NCBI RefSeq assembly: GCF_001898575.1
Contig: NZ_MKUD01000043.1
Span: 1 to 58,586, forward strand
DNA: 58,586 bases
Direction of reading: 5' to 3'
Source: Spirosoma sp. 48-14
GTDB taxonomy: Bacteria; Bacteroidota; Bacteroidia; Cytophagales; Spirosomataceae
Part shown: one piece after another, positions 1 through 7,829 of the stretch
Layout of the letters: each line of letters starts with the position of its first letter
Numbering within the stretch: the stretch's first letter is position 1
The notes under the pieces: generated by a model
Told to the model about the DNA's origin: nothing
What the model saw: only the letters and a program-made list of their open reading frames with translations
Databases searched by the model: none
Program-made: the position numbers and the translations under genes

Positions 1-1980
1 ATCGGATGGATGGTTGACCACGTAGTGCATGAGTTTCATGGCTCCCGGTGAGGCATCGAACAGGCCAGAAGGGGTAGTTACGACCCAATCAGTAGAGTCA
101 ACGGTGATAAGTGTAGCAAGTTCCTCTCCAGTGACGGTGTTCCAGAGTTTGGTGGTGGTGTCTCCAGACCTCGACAGGGCATAGCGGCCATCGGGCGAGA
201 AAGACACCGAAGAAATAAAATTTGTATGCCCAATGAACTGGCGAATCTCCCGCCCACTGCTTACTTCCCACAACCGAACCGTGTTATCCATAGCCCCTGA
301 CAGTGCGTAACGGCCATCGGGTGAGAAAGCCACGGAATTAACAACGCTCAAATGCCCTCTAAACTGGCGAAGCTCTCGTCCACTACTGACATCCCATAAC
401 CGTAGGGTGTTGTCCCCAGACCCTGATAGAACATAGTGACCATCGGGTGAGAAAGCCACGGAATTAACATTACTTGTATGCCCTCTAAACTGGCGTAGTT
501 CTTGACCACTGCTCGTTTCCCACAACCTAACCGTATTATCGCTAGACCCCGACAGGGCATAATGGCCATTGGGTGAGAAAGCCACGGAGCGAACCCCGAA
601 CGTATGTCCTTTAAACTGGCGTAGTTCTTGACCACTGCTCACCTCCCATAGCCGAACCGTTTTGTCATCGTCGTATGACCCTGACAGAACATAGCGACTG
701 TCGGGTGAAAATGCTACTGAACTAACACCGCTCGTATGTCCTTTAAGCTGGTGTAGTTCTTGACCACTGCTCACCTCCCATAGCCGAACCGTTTTGTCCA
801 TAGCTCCCGATAGGGCATAGCGGCCATTGGGTGAGAAAGCCACGGAGCGAACCCCGAACGTATGTCCTTTAAACTGGCGTAGTTCTTGACCACTGCTCAC
901 CTCCCACAGCCGAACCGTGTTATCCTTCATGTCCTCAAATCCCGACAGAATATAGCGGCCATCGGGCGAGAATACAACCGATTCACCATGGCTCGTATGG
1001 CCTTTAAACTGGCGTACTTCCCGTCCACTACTCACCTCCCACAACCGAACCGTATTGTCTTGAGTGTCCTCGGCCCCCGACAGAGCATAGTGACCGTTGA
1101 GTGAGAAAGCCACCGAAGAAACAAAGCCCGTATGTCCTTTAAACTGGCGAAGCTCCTGTCCATTAGTCACCTCCCACAACCGAACCGTGTTGTCCCAAGA
1201 CCCCGATAAGGCATAATGACCATCGGGCGAGAAAGCCACTGAAGAAACAAAACTCGTATGTCCTTTAAACTGGCGAAGCTCCTGTCCATTAGCCACTTCC
1301 CACAACCGAACCGTATTGTCCCCGGATCCTGACAGGGCATAGCGGCCATCGGGCGAGAAAGCTACAGAGTAAACCGCACTCGTATGCCCTAGAAACTGGC
1401 TTAGCTCTCGCCCACTGTTCACCTCCCACAGCCGAAGCGTGTTATCATTTGACCCCGAGAGGGCATAGCGGCCGTCGGGCGAGAAAGCCACGGAACGAAC
1501 ACCACTTGTATGCCCAATGAACTGGCGAATCTCCCGCCCACTGCTCACCTCCCACAACCGAACCGTGTTATCTCCACCCGATAGAACATAGCGACCATCC
1601 GGCGAGAAAGCTACCGATAGAACAGCACTCATGTGCCCCTCAAGCCGGTGTAGTTCTTTCCCACTACTGATCTCCCATAATCGAAGCATTTTGTCCCCCG
1701 ACCCTGACAAGGCATAACGGCCATCGGGTGAGAAAGCCACGGAGAAAACCGCACTCGTATGCCCAATGAATTGGCGAAGCTCCCGCCCACTACTCACCTC
1801 CCACAACCGAAGCGTGTTGTCCATAGATCCCGAGAGGGCATAGCGGCCATCGGGTGAGAAAGCCACTGATTCAACAGGACTCGCATGCCCAATTGGTACG
1901 ATTAATTCGGGTTTCTGTGCGTGGACGAAGGGGAATTGAAGTAGAAACAAAAAAACTATGGCAATCAGTAAACGACTCAT
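1..1980 (-). CDS. WD40-repeat exported protein, C-terminus beyond window edge
   Basis: The frame is open from the ATG at 1980 to base 1 with no stop, so at least 660 codons are present and the C-terminus lies outside. Residues 1-22 form a signal peptide ending in VHAQ. About fourteen WD40 blades follow, each about 42 residues, with the recurring core SVAFSPDGRYALSGS and a terminal LWEVSSG. After the last blade comes a stretch reading WVVTTPSGLFDASPGA, which in Bacteroidota and cyanobacteria often joins a WD40 propeller to a C14 caspase or similar effector domain. That domain is therefore expected but not seen. The start lies five bases after the stop of the upstream lipoprotein gene, so the two are likely co-transcribed. 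The blades are in frame throughout. Role: a beta-propeller scaffold or sensor outside the cytoplasm (inferred). Confidence 0.9.
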   Translation of the reverse strand, partial: MSRLLIAIVFLFLLQFPFVHAQKPELIVPIGHASPVESVAFSPDGRYALSGSMDNTLRLWEVSSGRELRQFIGHTSAVFSVAFSPDGRYALSGSGDKMLRLWEISSGKELHRLEGHMSAVLSVAFSPDGRYVLSGGDNTVRLWEVSSGREIRQFIGHTSGVRSVAFSPDGRYALSGSNDNTLRLWEVNSGRELSQFLGHTSAVYSVAFSPDGRYALSGSGDNTVRLWEVANGQELRQFKGHTSFVSSVAFSPDGHYALSGSWDNTVRLWEVTNGQELRQFKGHTGFVSSVAFSLNGHYALSGAEDTQDNTVRLWEVSSGREVRQFKGHTSHGESVVFSPDGRYILSGFEDMKDNTVRLWEVSSGQELRQFKGHTFGVRSVAFSPNGRYALSGAMDKTVRLWEVSSGQELHQLKGHTSGVSSVAFSPDSRYVLSGSYDDDKTVRLWEVSSGQELRQFKGHTFGVRSVAFSPNGHYALSGSSDNTVRLWETSSGQELRQFRGHTSNVNSVAFSPDGHYVLSGSGDNTLRLWDVSSGRELRQFRGHLSVVNSVAFSPDGRYALSGAMDNTVRLWEVSSGREIRQFIGHTNFISSVSFSPDGRYALSRSGDTTTKLWNTVTGEELATLITVDSTDWVVTTPSGLFDASPGAMKLMHYVVNHPSD
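190..1880 (-). repeat. In-gene tandem array of about 126-bp WD40-coding units
   Basis: Fourteen units, marked by the complement of the SPDG codons near bases 198, 324, 450, 576, 708, 834, 969, 1104, 1230, 1356, 1482, 1605, 1731 and 1857. Spacing is 123-135 bases, most often 126, always a multiple of three. Neighbouring units are very similar at DNA level, including third codon positions, which points to recent duplication or gene conversion. Confidence 0.9.
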
Positions 1981-1985
1981 AACGG

Positions 1986-2777
1986 CTAGTGTGCGGTTTG
2001 AAGGTTGGCCATCAGGCTGGTATCGGTATAATTGGTCAGTAGCTTGCTGGAAAACACTTCGGCATAGCTGGCGGCATCTGGGTCGTTACGATGGTGCTGC
2101 TGGTAACGGTTTTGGATCGATTCCTGTAAGCGAGCCATAGCGTATTCGGCCAGCGCCTGCTCATCGGATTTCGTCACTAAAAAGAGAAGCGGGCTGTCAA
2201 CTTGCCGAACCTGATGCCGGAACCGCCGGGCTAAGGACTGTGTATAAGCGCTGATATTGAACTTACATTGCCGAAGTTTGTCGGTCAATACGCGGGTACG
2301 CTGGTTAAGTTGCGTCTCTTTATCGTTCAGGGCCATTTTTTTCAGAGGGATGTCGATAATGTCCAGCAGGCTATAGTCGGCTTCATCCTCCCGGATTTCG
2401 TCAGCGTCGGCTATCGCCTGACTCACGTCGGCTGTTAGCTGTTGGGTTTGGCGGCAGATATATAACATTTCCTGCTTTATCGACTGAGTAGTGCCATCAT
2501 AGGCTTCAATCGCCAGAATATGGTCGTCAAGCTGTTTCAATTGATTGGTCAACGTGGCAATTTGTTCGGGATGTTCTGTACTGGGCAATGTGAGCTGGTT
2601 ATCTAAGGCAGTAAAGGGGACCAGCGAACTAACAAAGGCAATATCGTTCTCAAATTGATCAATGGTTCGGTCAATGTGACTTTTTAGCGAATCCGTCGGA
2701 TTAATATATTGGCAACTGGCTAGCGAACATACAAGCAGCATTGTGCTCAGTAAATGTAAAAATAGAGATCGAATCAT
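1986..2777 (-). CDS. Putative lipoprotein, unknown function
   Basis: A 263-residue protein with a type II signal peptide; the lipobox is LASC with Cys at residue 22, so it is probably lipid-anchored in the envelope. The rest is mostly helical with many Gln, Leu and Asp residues (LTNQLKQLDDHILAIEAYDG) and looks coiled-coil-like. I recognise no catalytic motif or family. It ends five bases before the WD40 protein and is the first gene of that minus-strand pair. It starts about 200 bases from the divergent metallopeptidase gene. It may be a partner of the WD40 protein (inferred from position only). Confidence 0.75.
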   Translation of the reverse strand: MIRSLFLHLLSTMLLVCSLASCQYINPTDSLKSHIDRTIDQFENDIAFVSSLVPFTALDNQLTLPSTEHPEQIATLTNQLKQLDDHILAIEAYDGTTQSIKQEMLYICRQTQQLTADVSQAIADADEIREDEADYSLLDIIDIPLKKMALNDKETQLNQRTRVLTDKLRQCKFNISAYTQSLARRFRHQVRQVDSPLLFLVTKSDEQALAEYAMARLQESIQNRYQQHHRNDPDAASYAEVFSSKLLTNYTDTSLMANLQTAH

Positions 2778-2830
2778 GGCTAAAGTTAAGCTATATAAAA
2801 AGCTGGAAAATCAGAAAAGCTCTTGAAAAA

Positions 2831-2856
2831 CCTGGCTCCAGTTGTATGGAGCCAGG
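2831..2856. other. Perfect 10-bp inverted repeat in divergent spacer
   Basis: Arms CCTGGCTCCA (2831-2840) and TGGAGCCAGG (2847-2856) with a 6-base loop, lying in the presumed 5' leader of the minus-strand lipoprotein gene. No T-run follows on the minus strand, so it is either a regulatory hairpin or a protein site. Function unknown. Confidence 0.6.
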
Positions 2857-2906
2857 TAGAAACTGAACGGTATGGATGAAACCGGAAAGCCCTTTTGGCC
2901 TGAGGT

Positions 2907-2947
2907 TGTTACATTTGGTTATTCCCGTGGGATCAAGAAATGTAACA
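2907..2947. promoter_or_regulatory. Inverted repeat containing a TACATTTG promoter-like element
   Basis: Arms TGTTACATTT (2907-2916) and AAATGTAACA (2938-2947) are perfect complements. The left arm includes TACATTTG (2910-2917), which fits the Bacteroidota -7 consensus TAnnTTTG for transcription toward the metallopeptidase gene at 2974. I could not find a well-spaced -33 element. The overlap of palindrome and promoter suggests a repressor site or a 5' UTR hairpin (inferred). Confidence 0.45.
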
Positions 2948-2973
2948 GGCTTATCAAAAAAAAACGATAATTT

Positions 2974-4548
2974 ATGATGAGACACTCCTTATTGCTCTAT
3001 GTAGTGGTGGCATATAGCTTACTCTCTCTCGAATTTTCATCGCCAAAACCAGCTGATAGAACGACTGCATTACGGCGAGTGTATGCTCGTCTGCTTCGGA
3101 CAATTGGAAATCCCGTTGATGCGCCAACTTTACGTGTGTTGCCCTACACGATCGGTAAGCCGACTGGGCAGTTGGTGTACCAGGCCGATCCGGCTCAGAT
3201 CGAAATCGGGGAGGATGTGCTGGATCTCTGTGCAACCTTTGGAGATAGTGCCGAGGCCGCTTTAGCCTGTTTACTCGGGCATGAACTGGCTCATTTTCAG
3301 TACCGCCATCGAAGTAAACAAGGGTTCTTTTCGCCTATTATTGGCAAAAATGGCTCTGCTGCTGATGCTTCAGAAAATCTAGAAGCTATCGCTGATCGCT
3401 CGGGTGTATTTACGGCTTATCTGGCAGGCTACGATGCCTTTGGTATAGCTCCAATAATTTATAAAGCCTTCTATGATAAATTTAAGAAACCTGATCAGTT
3501 GCCAGGCTATCCGACCAAAAACCAGCGACTCCAGATGGTGACCGATACGACTATTCGTGTGCAGGAACTAGCCCAACTTTTCGAAATCGGTGAAATTCGG
3601 TATCTCCTGCATGACTTCGACGGAGCCAGCCGCGATTTCGATGCGTTGGTTAGCCGCTATCCAAGCGCCACTACTGTCAACAACCTGGGGGCCATAAAAC
3701 TCAATCAAGCTTTGGGACGTATGGAGTTAGCCCGTGATAACCAAAGATTGCGGTACAAATTTCCGGTTGAGTTCGATAGCGATAATCGATTGTTAGCATC
3801 AGGACGTCGGGATGGTACTTCCTATCAACAATTGCTGATTGAGGCCCAAAAGCTATTTACCAACGCCTTGCTCAAACAACCCACGCATCAGGCGTCTGCC
3901 CTGAATCTAGCTATTACGGAATACTTACTCGATAATTCAGAACAGGCACGTCAAACCTTGCTTCGCTATTTCTCCCCATTATCGGCTAATGCTCAGCTTA
4001 TGATGGGAATCATTCAGGCCGATCTGGGCCGGATCAACGAGGCCCGAAAGGCCTTCAAACTGGCGGTAGCAAACAAGGCATTTCGGGCTGTCGATAATGA
4101 AACGTACTTCGAGGAAGGCCAGAAACCAGGCTGGCAGCAGTGGTTTAATCAGATGATGGCCCGATACCAACTCAAAGAGGGAGCTTCGGTATCCCTTCCT
4201 GCCTGGCCCGACAAGGCGTTGTTAGCCAAGTATCCTCCTGTACTGGTACTACCAGGTGATGTAAAGGTCGTACATAGTGGCTCACTGACGAGCTACCAAT
4301 TGCGCATCACCAGCGAACCAACCACGAACGAAACGAAAAATGTACGGTATCGGGTAGTGAAAAGCAGGCAACTATCCCTGCAAGGCTTGGATAGCCGTAA
4401 GTTACCCAGCCAGTACGGCTCTCCAGCCACAATCATTGCCGGAACACGGGGGACTGTTTTCTATGGGTATCGAAAAGCTAAACAATGGTTGTTTCTTGAA
4501 TACCTAGATAATCAATTAATTAGTTGGACAGCCGCCGAGCCTATTTAG
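2974..4548 (+). CDS. M48-like zinc metallopeptidase with TPR-like repeats
   Basis: The 524-residue product begins with a hydrophobic signal or anchor segment (residues 1-23; a second ATG is one codon in). The zinc motif HELAH is at residues 103-107 and a downstream ExxxD (E137, D141 in NLEAIADRSG) gives the usual third ligand of M48/gluzincin enzymes. Residues about 180-400 contain TPR-like helices (ALNLAITEYLLDNSEQARQ). The C-terminus has a small beta-rich region. By analogy with BepA-type proteins, M48 plus TPR suggests periplasmic protein quality control; the substrate is unknown. It is convergent with the anti-sigma gene and their ends overlap (4541-4548), so there is no room for a separate terminator. 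Confidence 0.8.
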   Translation: MMRHSLLLYVVVAYSLLSLEFSSPKPADRTTALRRVYARLLRTIGNPVDAPTLRVLPYTIGKPTGQLVYQADPAQIEIGEDVLDLCATFGDSAEAALACLLGHELAHFQYRHRSKQGFFSPIIGKNGSAADASENLEAIADRSGVFTAYLAGYDAFGIAPIIYKAFYDKFKKPDQLPGYPTKNQRLQMVTDTTIRVQELAQLFEIGEIRYLLHDFDGASRDFDALVSRYPSATTVNNLGAIKLNQALGRMELARDNQRLRYKFPVEFDSDNRLLASGRRDGTSYQQLLIEAQKLFTNALLKQPTHQASALNLAITEYLLDNSEQARQTLLRYFSPLSANAQLMMGIIQADLGRINEARKAFKLAVANKAFRAVDNETYFEEGQKPGWQQWFNQMMARYQLKEGASVSLPAWPDKALLAKYPPVLVLPGDVKVVHSGSLTSYQLRITSEPTTNETKNVRYRVVKSRQLSLQGLDSRKLPSQYGSPATIIAGTRGTVFYGYRKAKQWLFLEYLDNQLISWTAAEPI

Positions 4549-5185
4549 CAGGTACTAATGGTTTACGAACTCCGAATGTTTCTTTGTCAAGTTGATAGGT
4601 TTGACCCTGGGGTGTTTTGAGTAGATAACCCCCTTGCATTCGGTCGGTTAAAGACCATTGTTGGGCATCTTTTGGCAGATCGGGCAGGTAAATGTGCAGG
4701 CTGTCGTCACTGCTCTGATACTCACCCCCAGCTGGGCCCTGGCTACTGAATTTGACCGGAAATGTCGTTTGTTTGACCGAACTATCTCCTGCCATCCCCA
4801 AGCCACGCTGGGTATAGGTTATCGTCAGGGCCATCGTTTGCGGTTGTGGGTCATAAAGAGCCAACCAGGCCAGGCCGACCACCAGCAGGATAATAGCTGC
4901 CGCCCGAACCCAGGTTTGTTGCCAGAAGGGTATGACTCGACCGGGTTCTTTTTTGCTGGTATCCGTCAGACCCGATTGGCTTGCCATGAATTTGGCAATT
5001 AGCTCATTGTCTTCGGCCTGGTGTTGCTCTTCAAGCTGGCTGTTGAGGGCCTTTTGAACCAGCACGTCGTTCCGAAACGTAGGATCATCGGCCAATTTTT
5101 GACGTACGAGCTCCAGGGCAGGCTCGTCAAGTTTTCCGGCCAGATATGCCTCAATAAAAATCCATTTGTTGTCGTCCGTAATCAT
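4541..5185 (-). CDS. Anti-sigma-factor-like membrane protein
   Basis: 214 residues. The N-terminal part (1-75) is helical and begins WIFIEAYLAGKLDEPALELV, the pattern seen in Bacteroidota anti-sigma proteins (E-x-Y-L-x-G-x-L). One transmembrane helix lies at about 96-114 (AAAIILLVVGLAWLALY), followed by a periplasmic domain of about 95 residues. Its ATG overlaps the stop of the upstream sigma-like gene by four bases (ATGA), the usual arrangement of an ECF sigma/anti-sigma pair. It lacks the classic zinc-binding HxxxCxxC motif. Role: membrane sequestration of the partner sigma factor (inferred). Confidence 0.7.
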   Translation of the reverse strand: MITDDNKWIFIEAYLAGKLDEPALELVRQKLADDPTFRNDVLVQKALNSQLEEQHQAEDNELIAKFMASQSGLTDTSKKEPGRVIPFWQQTWVRAAAIILLVVGLAWLALYDPQPQTMALTITYTQRGLGMAGDSSVKQTTFPVKFSSQGPAGGEYQSSDDSLHIYLPDLPKDAQQWSLTDRMQGGYLLKTPQGQTYQLDKETFGVRKPLVPAK

Positions 5186-6117
5186 CGGGGAAGAGGGGTG
5201 GTGTTAAGTTTTTTGTCCAGGCATTTGCGTAGCATTTTATTCGTCTCCGTAAGCCGTACACTAGCAGTATGGGCATCCTTGTAGCCAGTCCACCCGGCAA
5301 TTTGCGCCATACTCAGTTTTTCGTAGCTACTCAGAATTTGTTCTTCGCTCAGTGGTCCTTCTTCATATCCTGTCCAAAAGGTGTTTACTAACCGTATCAG
5401 CAACTGTCGGGGCTGCTGTAGCTGTGCAAGACAGTCGCCTATAGCACGTTTAGCCTTATCGAATTCAATGCGTTTGGGAACACCAGGGCTAGGGGTCTCC
5501 GGAGTCAATGGTAGGGTTACAACAACCGTTTCGGGTTCGTCGTTGGCAGCCATTGGATAGTCGAAGGTCCCGATCTCATCATCTCCGGCTGATATATAGA
5601 TTGTTTCGAGCCACTGCCACGGATTTCTTTGGTTTTTCTCTAACTGCTTCAATGCCTTTTTTCGGGCAATTCCTTTCACCAACGTTGACATTAGAGCCAG
5701 AACGGGCTTTCTGTTATTGATCATCTCAAAGAAAGTACTGAAGCTCTCGTTCAACACATCTTCAGCTATGTCTGTGGTTCGGAAGGTGAAATTCTTCAAA
5801 AAATGGCGAACAGTATCCTGGTTTTCAGCCAAGATGGTGCTCATGGCTTTGGCCTGCTGGGAGGGAGTTCCGTTTACTGCCAACCAGATATGCTGTTGTT
5901 CCCGAGTTAGTCGCTCAATAAAGGCCGTTTGTCTGAGTCGTTGTTTGGTGGCAACTCGCCGGATGTGTAGAGCTGCGGCCAGCGTCCGTTGCGTAATTTC
6001 ATCAATAGCCTGTTGAGGAAGTGGGTCTGATTTTCTAGCTGAAGTCAGTAGGCTGGCAACAACGGGGAGTACCTGCGATATATAAAGATTGTTTTCCTCG
6101 GGAGTATTTGTAGCCAT
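5182..6117 (-). CDS. Divergent sigma-70 (ECF-like) factor
   Basis: I take the ATG at 6117 (MATNTPEEN, 311 residues). An upstream in-frame ATG at 6204 would add 29 poorly structured residues and overlap the next gene. Residues around 130-175 resemble sigma region 2 (DIAEDVLNESFSTFFEMI). The C-terminus (SMAQIAGWTGYKDAHTASVR) resembles the region 4 helix-turn-helix. The linker between them is longer than in ordinary ECF factors of about 180 residues. It is coupled by ATGA to the anti-sigma-like gene. It sits head-to-head with a second sigma/anti-sigma pair across the small lipoprotein gene. Confidence 0.65.
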   Translation of the reverse strand: MATNTPEENNLYISQVLPVVASLLTSARKSDPLPQQAIDEITQRTLAAALHIRRVATKQRLRQTAFIERLTREQQHIWLAVNGTPSQQAKAMSTILAENQDTVRHFLKNFTFRTTDIAEDVLNESFSTFFEMINNRKPVLALMSTLVKGIARKKALKQLEKNQRNPWQWLETIYISAGDDEIGTFDYPMAANDEPETVVVTLPLTPETPSPGVPKRIEFDKAKRAIGDCLAQLQQPRQLLIRLVNTFWTGYEEGPLSEEQILSSYEKLSMAQIAGWTGYKDAHTASVRLTETNKMLRKCLDKKLNTTPLPR

Positions 6118-6196
6118 GGTGGAGGATCGAGTGGAGCACAAAGTAACGGAAAAATTCGCCACGCTACACTCCCGTAACGTGGCGACTGGTTTGCTG

Positions 6197-6400
6197 CTAC
6201 TCATCTACCCCAGGAGGGCGGGTTGGCTTTTGGGGTGGATCATCATCGGCAACAGTTGTGCGGACAGTGGGCTGTGTTTTCAGCGGTACGGGCTCAACCG
6301 TAACTGATTCACAGCTACTCATCGCCAGCATCATCACCAAGCCGAACATGCCCAACCTGACCATAGCCGTAGCTTTGGGTTGTTTTTGCATATCGTTCAC
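6197..6400 (-). CDS. Small putative lipoprotein
   Basis: 67 codons. A type II signal peptide ends in the lipobox AMSSC (Cys30), followed by a short Pro/Thr/Asp-rich tail (TVADDDPPQKPTRPPG). In-frame Met codons at residues 4 and 13 are alternative starts. It lies upstream of the sigma-like gene on the same strand, so it would be the first gene of that operon. It could be an envelope-side component of the sigma circuit, but this is only positional. No family recognised. Confidence 0.55.
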   Translation of the reverse strand: MNDMQKQPKATAMVRLGMFGLVMMLAMSSCESVTVEPVPLKTQPTVRTTVADDDPPQKPTRPPGVDE

Positions 6401-6479
6401 CCGTTTGCGGGGTATTTATGGTTGATGAAAACCGGCTCCGGGACGTCCGCATCAAAGCTTTCGAAGCAGGGTTTCAGAA

Positions 6480-7127
6480 GTGTATGCCCTGGCAGAGAAA
6501 AAAATCACAGCCTGCTCGAAAAAAATGTTACTTTCCCCGGCTATTGCGGAATATGAGTGTGAAAGCCTGATCCGCTCCTGCATGACTAGCCAAGACCTAA
6601 CCTTGTACGAAGACCTCTGCTCCGAGGAACCACGCCGACTTGAAGCCGCTACCCGCCTGCTGACTCGTCGGGTAAAAACCATAGCTCTACGCATTGTGAT
6701 GGGTAATAGTGGAGCCCGTTCTGATGTTGATGACCTTGTTCAGGATACGGTACTGGCCGTGTGGCAGCAGATGAAATCGGGACGTTATGAGGTTCGGCAT
6801 GATACGCCATTAGATGCCTATCTGACCGCCGTAGTGCGGAACAAATGGTTAAAAACCCTGCATAAACGCTCTACGATAGCATTAACGGATCTTAGCGAAT
6901 CAATTGCCGATGAGGTGCCTCCTGAACATTATCGGCTTTCAAGTCTAGAAGAAACGTTTGCCCAACTAGGTCAGGCGTGTCAGCAGTTGCTTCGCCTGTT
7001 TTATTGGGAAGGGTATACGCTGGATGAGATTGCCAGGCGGATCGGTATCTCTATGGATGCTGCCAAAATGCGAAAGTTCCGCTGCATGTTGCGGCTTGAG
7101 GAAATACTAAGAACGAAAAAACAATAA
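6480..7127 (+). CDS. ECF sigma factor
   Basis: Up to 215 residues. Region 2 is clear (DVDDLVQDTVLAVWQQM, about residues 82-98), with the DxVQD-type core-binding helix. Region 4 is at about 160-205 (LRLFYWEGYTLDEIARRIG then AAKMRKFRCM) with a standard helix-turn-helix. The start is uncertain: Met codons at 6480, 6525 and 6582 are all in frame, and 6582 (MTSQDLTLYEDL) would give the usual ECF length. The next gene starts six bases after the stop and encodes an anti-sigma-like membrane protein, so this is the second sigma/anti-sigma pair of the cluster. Confidence 0.85.
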   Translation: MYALAEKKITACSKKMLLSPAIAEYECESLIRSCMTSQDLTLYEDLCSEEPRRLEAATRLLTRRVKTIALRIVMGNSGARSDVDDLVQDTVLAVWQQMKSGRYEVRHDTPLDAYLTAVVRNKWLKTLHKRSTIALTDLSESIADEVPPEHYRLSSLEETFAQLGQACQQLLRLFYWEGYTLDEIARRIGISMDAAKMRKFRCMLRLEEILRTKKQ

Positions 7128-7133
7128 CCTGTT

Positions 7134-7829
7134 ATGCGACCAACCGATCAACTACAGCAATGGGAATGGATTGAAGCCTATTACCAGAATAAATTATCGA
7201 CCGATGAACGACTTGTTTTTGAACAGGAACTGGCTACGGATGCTCAATTCCGCCAGACGGCTTTACGACTACAAACAGCAGACCGGGCGCTAAGAGACCT
7301 AAGTTTGGACTATACAGTTCGTAAAGCCATTCGGCAGGAGCTGGCTCAGGGACGGCTATTCCGCCGATTGCGCCTGGGGCGAGTAGTAGCAGCGGGATTG
7401 GTTGTGATTGGATTGGGGATAACTTACCTGACTTTCGACCGGGTTGATCTCCAAACCTACCGTGACGATGTGATGCTGACTCAACGCTATCGCGATTTAG
7501 ACGATACTGGGCAAGAGACAGTAATGACCCCACAGCAGCGAACGTTTTATCGGGATTTTTTTGATGCTCAGGCATTTTTAGCGAATGGCCAGCCCGACAT
7601 GGCGATCACGAACCTTGAGAATCTGGCGCGGGTTGACAGCTTACGGCCCTATTTTCGCCAGGCTGTACAATGGCACCTGATAAACGCCTACCTACTCAAT
7701 AACCAACCCGATAATGCCGAAGCTACACTTCTGCTACTCGATCAGGCGGGGGCACCTGTATATCCTATTCACTTAACCGACCGATTGAAAGTATGGTGGC
7801 AAATTCGCTGGCAGAAGTTAATCGACTAG
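7134..7829 (+). CDS. Anti-sigma-like membrane protein with TPR-like C-terminus
   Basis: 231 residues. The N-terminal helical region carries WEWIEAYYQNKLSTDERL, the same signature as the anti-sigma-like protein at 4541-5185. One transmembrane helix is at about 83-101 (VVAAGLVVIGLGITYLTF). The periplasmic part (about 140-225) has TPR-like helices (FLANGQPDMAITNLENLARVD), unlike the beta-rich outer domain of the other one. Start is six bases after the sigma gene. Its stop codon overlaps the stop of the convergent CHAT gene by two bases. Inferred role: sequesters the neighbouring ECF factor and senses an envelope signal through the TPR part. Confidence 0.75.
   Translation: MRPTDQLQQWEWIEAYYQNKLSTDERLVFEQELATDAQFRQTALRLQTADRALRDLSLDYTVRKAIRQELAQGRLFRRLRLGRVVAAGLVVIGLGITYLTFDRVDLQTYRDDVMLTQRYRDLDDTGQETVMTPQQRTFYRDFFDAQAFLANGQPDMAITNLENLARVDSLRPYFRQAVQWHLINAYLLNNQPDNAEATLLLLDQAGAPVYPIHLTDRLKVWWQIRWQKLID

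Noticed and set aside
348..1349. Several open frames in other frames inside the WD40 gene
   Set aside because: They are by-products of the repeated DNA and lack any family features.
190..1880. Regular 126-bp spacing could suggest a CRISPR or satellite array
   Set aside because: The units are in one open frame encoding WD40 blades, with no spacer-like unique sequence between them.
2791..2985. A 64-codon minus-strand frame across the divergent spacer
   Set aside because: It runs over the two palindromes and has no recognisable features; the spacer is better explained as regulatory.
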